Source: Coriolopsis trogii
Lineage: Eukaryota > Basidiomycota > Agaricomycetes > Polyporales > Polyporaceae
Length of the DNA: 64,000 nt
Assembly: GCA_020543525.1 (NCBI GenBank)
Contig: JAHYIO010000028.1
Location: 496,001 to 560,000 of the forward strand
Direction of reading: 5' to 3'
Made by a program: the position numbers and the translations under genes
Part shown: positions 57,701 to 64,000 of the stretch, piece by piece
How positions within the stretch are numbered: the first letter of the stretch is position 1
Layout: each line of letters opens with the position of its first letter
The notes under the pieces: generated by a model
The model's database searches: none
Seen by the model: only the letters and a program-made list of their open reading frames with translations
What the model was told of the DNA's origin: nothing

Positions 57701-60700
57701 CCATTACGGCTGATTTCGCCGCTCACCTCTTGCGTCTGTCGGTCGACGCGGGGCGCACATCGAACGCTACTACGATGCCGGTGGGCTCCCATGCTTGCCC
57801 GCAAGTCGAGAGCGCAGAGAAGAACGTAAGGGACACCGCTGTCCTCCGCTCTCATCCGTCCCCACTCTATCTTCCCGTTCGCCCTTCCGCATTTGCCCAG
57901 CGCGGATCCCCCGCATCGCGTGCACGTACGATCGGGACGGGAAGATCGTCCGGCAACGAAACCGGCTGGTGGGATGCTCGTCCATGGCCCCATGTGGGCC
58001 GGATGTAGTATCATTGCCTCCTGTGCTCTGGCCTAGGGCTCCTCCTGCCATGGGAGAGGGCGACGGTCAGGGTCTTCCTGATTAGCTTACTGAATGCTGC
58101 AGAGCACCCGCGACGTCCGCGCCTGGGGACCGTCGTCTTCGCACCTTCCACATTGAATTCCCATAATGACTCGGGCGGCAATGACCCCACTGCAGCTCTT
58201 GGGAGAGGATCTGCAGAGAGCGTGCGGTTGACGTCGTTCAAGACCTTTCCCTCTCTGCGGCGTGCGATACACGTGTTCGATGGTCCAACCTCCAGAGGCC
58301 CGAGTGGCGAGCGGGCGCAGAGCTACCGCTGGCTTCGAAGACCGGACGTTTTTGCTGGAACACTGACGCATACGGTGTTCGACACGGCATGATTGCGCCA
58401 TCGGGCGGCTGCGCTGCGGGCGAGGATGCAGACACAGGTGCAGACGGAAGACGCGAGCGGGTGAAGGGGTTGGCTCCACCACTGGCGGTGACGAGAACGC
58501 CTACTGGACAGCTCACACTTTACAGTTCTGGTTCTAACGGCATCCTCGAGCCGCGCAACCGTTTCGGTGGTTGTCTTTTCATGACGAGCGCGCTCGGACG
58601 GACCGGTCCTGAAGACCTTCCCCGATGTCCCGGTTGCACTGGTCCTGTCAGAGACCAGATACCAGGTACAGTACGCGTGCAAGGTTTCATGCCCGCATGT
58701 GGCTATCTGGGTACTCGTGTCTGGTGGGCGCGATTACCCGATGGAACTTTCGACTATGGAAATCGGTGAGTCTGCACTCGTCCTCGGGCGATGGCTATCG
58801 TTGATCTTCGAATGCTCAGCCTCAGTACAGTTACCGTGCTCTACTTGGCCTCTCAATTCCCACCTCAATGAAGCTGTCGCGCGCACGTTCAAGTTATGGA
58901 TACTCATATGCCGGGTAGAAGCATCGCCGCTGTAATAAGGACCCGGATAGCGTACGGCATGTGTCGCGAGCATGCGAGTATGACGAGGACAGACAGAAAA
59001 TCAGTGGGTCGATGGTACTTCGCGATCAGATACGCTCGAACTGACACCGCTATGCACTCGACGTAGTTTGGGCCCTCGCAGCGCCGCCGCGCTTCCCAGA
59101 TGGTGGAAAACCTGAGTTCGATAGTCAGGCTGACGCGCTCCACGGTTCAATCAAACTCAAGAGTTGAACGACGGGGGAGTGGAGCAAGAACGTGTACTTT
59201 CGCCGTCGCCTTTGCAATATTCCTGACCAGCGCTCGGGCGCACTACGCATCGGCACCCGCTCTCTGCATAGCGCGGACCTTCGGACACGCGAAGGGTGGA
59301 GCACCAACGGTCACGCAGGTTATTTCAGGCACGCTCTCTCAATGTCCGCAATGGGCATTGGACGCGTATGGCGCGTGGCGTCCCAAGGTGCATGCGCGGC
59401 CGTGAGAGCTGCCCTATTGTGAGGCGCGCCCGGATCCGCCGCCGACAGACATGACGATCCCAAAGGAGCCCTGATGCGGCCCGCCAGTGCCTTGCGTCTA
59501 CACTCCCCGATGGACTTCAAGGAGCACGCTTCTGGTTCCATGTCCATCCATTCTTGTCCCGATTTTCCCTTCTATCGCAACTGCAGGCTTTGTTCTGTTG
59601 CGTCTCCGGGCACCGACATGATAGTGGGTTCGCTCATCTGCATCTTCATCTGTCATATACAGTCCAAACCCTGCGCCGTTGTTGCGACTGCATTCCGAAG
59701 ACACCTTCTGCGGAGGAATACGTCGTTCCTTTGACGATTCTCCGGGCATCCGAATACAGTTCCCCCGCATTCAGTCGACCTTCGCTACGGTTCCTCGCCT
59801 TCCGTACTTCAATACCCCTGGCGTTAGGCTTTGGACCTCCGGAGAGCGTACTGAACGCTCTTCTGAACCCCGCATCGCACTCGAGGATTCTGGGGAAATG
59901 GGTGGGGGCGGGAACTACATACCGGACGTCCTCGGTAAGTGGGTGTCTCAAATCTTGTCTCTCTCGCCTTCACAGACGCGAAGAAGTCGACGTCTCGAGA
60001 GGCGAACAACGCGATCCGCCCGCACGGCCGTAACAGGGCCGACCCAGCATGCGCGCGCGAATCGCGAATCCCACACCCCGGAAGGGTGAAACTACCATAT
60101 CCAGGTGCGCGTTCCCGCCGCGCATACCTCGGGCTGATCGCGCTGCCTTATACCGCAGCTCCCGGGCTAGAGCCCAATCTCCCCCCCAGTTCCCGCAACG
60201 AGCGCAGGGCGACGCGACTTCTAGTGGCTTGTCCCCAGGGGGCAGAATCAAGCTTTGGCGAACAGATCCCGTTCCGCTGGTTCCCGCCGAGGGACGTGAA
60301 CTCTGCATTTCAAGTTGCCCAGAGTCGACCAGCGCGGGCGCTGCTTCCCCCTGCTTCCCGCGCCGAGTCTTTGTCCTACTGGCCGACGTTCCGACTCCGG
60401 GATCGCGGGCTATGAGAGCGTGCCGGTTCCGTCGACGTTAACACGCGCATGCGCAGGTGTTATGTTAGACGCAGTCGCACTTCCGTCGTCGGGAGTATGG
60501 GACGGTATGGAAACAAGGATGCTCGTTGGCTGTCTCCATCACACCATTCACCCTTCCGAGCGGATCTACTCTGTGACGATTCCAAGCCCTAACAGTCTCC
60601 GAGGGTGGAACCCACACGGACATTGACAGTGAATACGGCTCTTTGCTCCACCCGAGGCTCCGTTAGGCTTTCGTCTTGCTCGTTCGCACGCCCATGGCGG

Positions 60701-60900
60701 ACGGAGGCTCGGAGGATCCGACCCGCCAGACCGACACGATCTGCACAAGCCCAAAACCGGTACGTCGTGTTCACTCTTCTGACATGCGATGATTCGCTCT
60801 CAGAGTCGGAGGGGGCTATCGTTTGGCCGCTGTGCAGATCCCGAGATGACAATCGGACAGCTCTCGTGCGCCGCGCCTCGTGGGGTGTACGCACACATTG
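54706..60900. other. 6.2-kb gene-poor stretch
   Basis: GC-rich sequence with dense overlapping frames on all strands, none with a domain, signal peptide, consistent splice joins or conserved-looking motif. A GCATGCGCATGC palindrome lies near 55187. An isolated GTGAGT donor and acceptor-like site around 58.77-58.83 kb did not lead to a sensible protein. Fast-evolving, lineage-restricted genes or old mobile-element debris could be hidden here; I can support none. Confidence 0.4.
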
Positions 60901-63900
60901 ACGTCGGGAAGGGTACAAGAGTTGCTGCTCTCGCTACGCGCCTCGCCATCCGCAAGTGGAACAAGTGCTCGCTCGATGCTGGAGCCCAAGGAGGGCCGTT
61001 CTGAGCATGCCGGGACCAGATCGCCGTCCCGCGAGGTTGCACTGGCGAGCTCTCCGAACGCGGACGACGTGACTGCAAGTAACCTCAAGCTCAGGCTCGC
61101 AGATATTACAGCCTCGCGAGCGATGTGTCGATCGATTGGCACCGCTGTACACGTACACACGGCTGTGTACGTGTACGAGCACGACCGCAAGCTGGGCTTC
61201 AATGCATCGATTCCCCGCACGGCCGCCATTCCGCGAACGTCCGCAGCGATCCCGGGCTCGTGCGCACCTCGCGGTCGTGTGTGTGTGTGTATGTGTGTAC
61301 TGGCCCGGGCATGGAAGCGCTGCAGGTGTGCTGTACATGTTTGTCCCGATCGTGTCAACACACGTATATGCTTATAAGCTCGAGACATCCCCCCCCCCCC
61401 CCGGTCCTCGAGGCCTCGGGTGCGTGGTGTTCTCGTGGCTGCCCCGCTGGGAGATGCCGCCGGAAGCACTCTGTCGTGTGCTCGCGGGCGTGGTGCGTCT
61501 TGTGCAAGGCACCGTTGACCGAGAGAGGACTGAGAGGACGGAATGTGTCTGTAGGGTTTCGGAGTCCCCGGTGGTTCGTACGATGTCCGACCGAGGCGTC
61601 TGCTTGTGGCCCTTGGCTGGGGTCCTGAGGGGGGCAGACAGTGAGGGATCGGAGATGAAAGAGGCGCAGATGTGAACGTAGTGTACGTACGTATACGTAT
61701 ACTGCACTGCAACTGGGGGGAACGAAGCGGCCGTCGAGGGTCGAGCGTCTCCTGCCTTGCCCAAACCGTCGACGTTGTATGCGCATACATATAGGTATCG
61801 TCATAGCCGACGCAGACGGCGACGGCGGTAGATGACTACCGTAGTGATGGTTATCAATGTAGCTGATGAACATTTTTTTTCTTTCGACGTATAGATCTGC
61901 GCCTGCGCGGGCACGTCAACCTCGCCGATGTCTTCGTCTGATGGATACATCACCATGGCCAGGGGATGTCGGGCGCGCGGAGGGTGACACTGCCAATGTG
62001 CATAGGAGTAAGAGTCATGGTTGACATCATACGGTGCGTAATCTTCGAAGGAACCGGACTGAGAAGTTCGAGCGAGTATGTAAAGTCGACCCTACTTACA
62101 CAGCCCAGCAGCGAACCGCAACCGAACGTCGAGCCCGCTCGGAAGCCACAGAAACCGCGGGTGGGCAAGTACCAAACCGCCTTCCCCCCAGCGCCCATGG
62201 TCAGCTCCATGTCACTCTGACTCTGGCTGAGACCTCGCTCCCGGTCTCAGGGGGCACATCCACCCTCTCATCCACGCGGCGACCTCTGCCAGCCTGTGCA
62301 ACCGTTGTGGCCCGACTTCCTCCAAAGGCCAGCCGACCCGGCCGCACTACCTACGCCTGGGCGTCATGTGCGCCTTGCGCGGAGGCGCTCGACAGCTCGG
62401 TGTGAGAAGTGTTCAGCGAACCGCCCGGATCTTGCGCAGAACGGGCTGCAAGGCTGTGAGGTGGTGTGGGCCGTGGGCCATTGGCCGTGTGTCGTGTGTC
62501 GTGCGGCGTGTCATACGTTTCTGGAGGCCTAGAGGAGGAGAGGAAGCACTCAGGGCCAGGTCCACGGGAACTGTGGGTTGTCGTACTGGCGGAGAGCGGT
62601 TGAGCGGTGCCTGCGCGGTGGGGGAGAGTTCGACTGTGAAGGGAAGGGGGGCGAGTGCCGAGAACATGAGTCCTACTCCTGGAGGGCCCAGGAGGGCTGT
62701 CAGGGCGCGTCCAGTCGCATGCATTGAGAAGGGAGAATTATCCGTTCGGGGAACACGAACACGGCGTATAACTTGTAGCAGCCGCGCGCTACAGGATACA
62801 GGACCGTTCCATAGGGCGCCCTTCGTTGGAGAGGATTGGACGATTGCGCGCAGGAGAACGCTGGAACGGTAAACGCTGAGGAAGGCTCGGGAGCGGAGAC
62901 AGCGAAGACGGAAAGTGGAGCGCTGGGATGGTGGTACGTGCAGAAGGTCTTCGGAAGGACGTGGTCGTGGTGGATGTGGTGGACGTTGACCATGAAGCTC
63001 GAAGCTGGGCGTAGGGCAGAGGCAGCGGCAGAGGCAGGGCGTGTCGCAGTTGATCCGAGCAGGTCATAGTGAGTATGTAGACGCGATTGACAAGAAGACG
63101 GTGATTCAGGGGAAGGAGCGGACAGCATCGGACGCCGGTCTTTGCGGGCGGGAGACAGAGTTGGGGAGAGAAGCCGGCGAGATTCTGAGACAGCGGTAAG
63201 GGTAGCACAGAGGGGATGACATGCACAGAGCGAGGCATGGTCGGAAGCAGACACTGTCGCCTTGTTGTTGAATCGCGGAAACGGCTGGTAGGATTCGCAG
63301 CGAGCGGGATTGGACAGGGGCCACGATGCGACGGTCGGACATGTGGCGAGCGGTTCAAGACGAGGCTGGGCGGGCCATAGGAGGAAGTGTGGCTGGGGTT
63401 AGGCATGGAGCCTGAGCTGCGAGGCAGAAATTAGAAAGCCGGGCGGGGGAGGAGACAGCGTGGATCAGACCGGGAGAGCGGTGGTGAGCTGGGCGGGGAA
63501 ACAGAGGAAAGGCGGAGGAGAGGGACGAGGACGAGGCTGGGGACGTTGACGGCAGAAGAATGGACGGCAATGGGAGTGTCTGCGGTAGCCCGGTCCGAGA
63601 GAGGCGCGCTGTGCTGGATGGGCGCTGCCGCATGGTGATGAGCAGTGGCGGCCCTGCAGTGTCGGCACCGCCCAGTCGGGTCGGGACGAGGAAGAGGCTG
63701 AAAGCGGGAGAGGTGACGACGGTGGCTTTGTGGCACTGATGAATCGCTGACAAAAATGGGGGAGGAACATGGTGGGGGCTGGTGGGGGCAACATGGGCTG
63801 CGACTTGGACATCGTCCGACGAGCCCGCTGGTGTTGGTGGTGTTCTGCGCTCGTGTCGAGGAGATGGTCCGCAGGCTGAGTCGGGAGAAAGGACAGCCCG

Positions 63901-64000
63901 CGTGGGAATGTGCCGAGGAGGGCGGAGCTTGTTGCGCGACTATGCAGTTGTCTGGGACGGTGGCAGAGACGCAAGAGCTGCGAACATGGCCAGCGGCGGC
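60901..64000. other. 3.1-kb GC-rich stretch with simple repeats, no gene supported
   Basis: Includes a perfect hairpin at 61147-61176, a (GT)n run near 61279, a run of about 13 C near 61389, and from about 62.5 kb to the window end a marked excess of G and A on the plus strand. Frames here, especially minus-strand Ser/Pro/Arg-rich ones, are what the composition alone would give. Confidence 0.4.
61147..61176. repeat. perfect 12-bp inverted repeat with 6-base loop
   Basis: Arms GTACACGTACAC and GTGTACGTGTAC around ACGGCT. The arms are alternating purine-pyrimidine, so it could extrude as a cruciform or adopt Z-DNA. Confidence 0.7.

Noticed and set aside
58389..58769. 126-residue plus-strand frame ending at a GTGAGT donor
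   Set aside because: Continuation after the nearest acceptor gives no protein-like sequence, and the reverse strand is equally open.
63140..63974. Minus-strand Ser/Pro/Arg frames of 130-205 residues near the window end
   Set aside because: Several overlap in different frames and all reflect the purine bias of the plus strand rather than codon structure.

Overview
The window is nuclear DNA of a filamentous basidiomycete, most likely an Agaricomycete of the mushroom or polypore type (inference). The evidence is many short spliceosomal introns of about 50-70 nt with GTRNGT donors, CT-rich leaders, a single-chain ATP-citrate lyase (ascomycetes split this enzyme into two subunits), a DUF6535 membrane protein typical of mushroom-forming fungi, and serine/proline-rich disordered proteins. 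I rebuilt gene models by hand by joining exons so that phase, GT..AG (once GC..AG) borders and conserved motifs agree. The well-supported models close exactly in frame.

Layout. 0.1-4.2 kb: ATP-citrate lyase (+). 5.4-9.9 kb: DUF6535 multi-pass membrane protein (+). 10.8-12.0 kb: DUF1275/YoaK-type membrane protein (+). 12.0-16.6 kb: no recognised gene, but a 501-bp inverted-repeat transposon at 14967-15467 flanked by an exact 8-bp target duplication. 16.7-21.1 kb: 1318-residue mucin-like single-pass surface protein (+). 22.1-29.8 kb: four paralogous extended short-chain reductases (one +, three -) with the same three-intron layout; a second inverted-repeat element of 860 bp with a 7-bp duplication sits 106 bp upstream of the second copy. 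30.7-32.1 kb: secreted SGNH/GDSL hydrolase (-). 33.1-34.7 kb: nuclear-type disordered protein (-). 35.5-37.5 kb: type II membrane calcineurin-like phosphatase of the Dcr2 type (-), divergent from a scavenger decapping enzyme (37.8-39.1 kb, +). About 40.1-40.4 kb: possible BTB relic (-). 41.1-45.2 kb: 1316-residue disordered protein (-), sharing a 184-bp divergent promoter region with another S/P-rich protein (45.4-47.3 kb, +). 47.8-51.0 kb: SPATA20/YyaL-type thioredoxin-domain protein (+, 15 exons). 51.3-52.0 and 54.1-54.7 kb: two members of an unnamed small-protein family (+), flanking a thioredoxin-TPR fusion (52.6-53.6 kb, -). 54.7-64.0 kb: GC-rich, no gene I can support.

How it fits together. 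ATP-citrate lyase makes cytosolic acetyl-CoA. The reductase cluster is a recent-looking local expansion of a GRE2-like aldehyde/ketone reductase family. Two unrelated thioredoxin-fold genes lie within 5 kb of each other and are interleaved with the uncharacterised small-protein pair. I did not find a CRISPR array, rRNA, a confident tRNA, or a defence or secondary-metabolite core enzyme. The most noteworthy items are the two transposon-like elements with target duplications, the four-gene reductase expansion, the mucin-like receptor and the unnamed paralogue pair.
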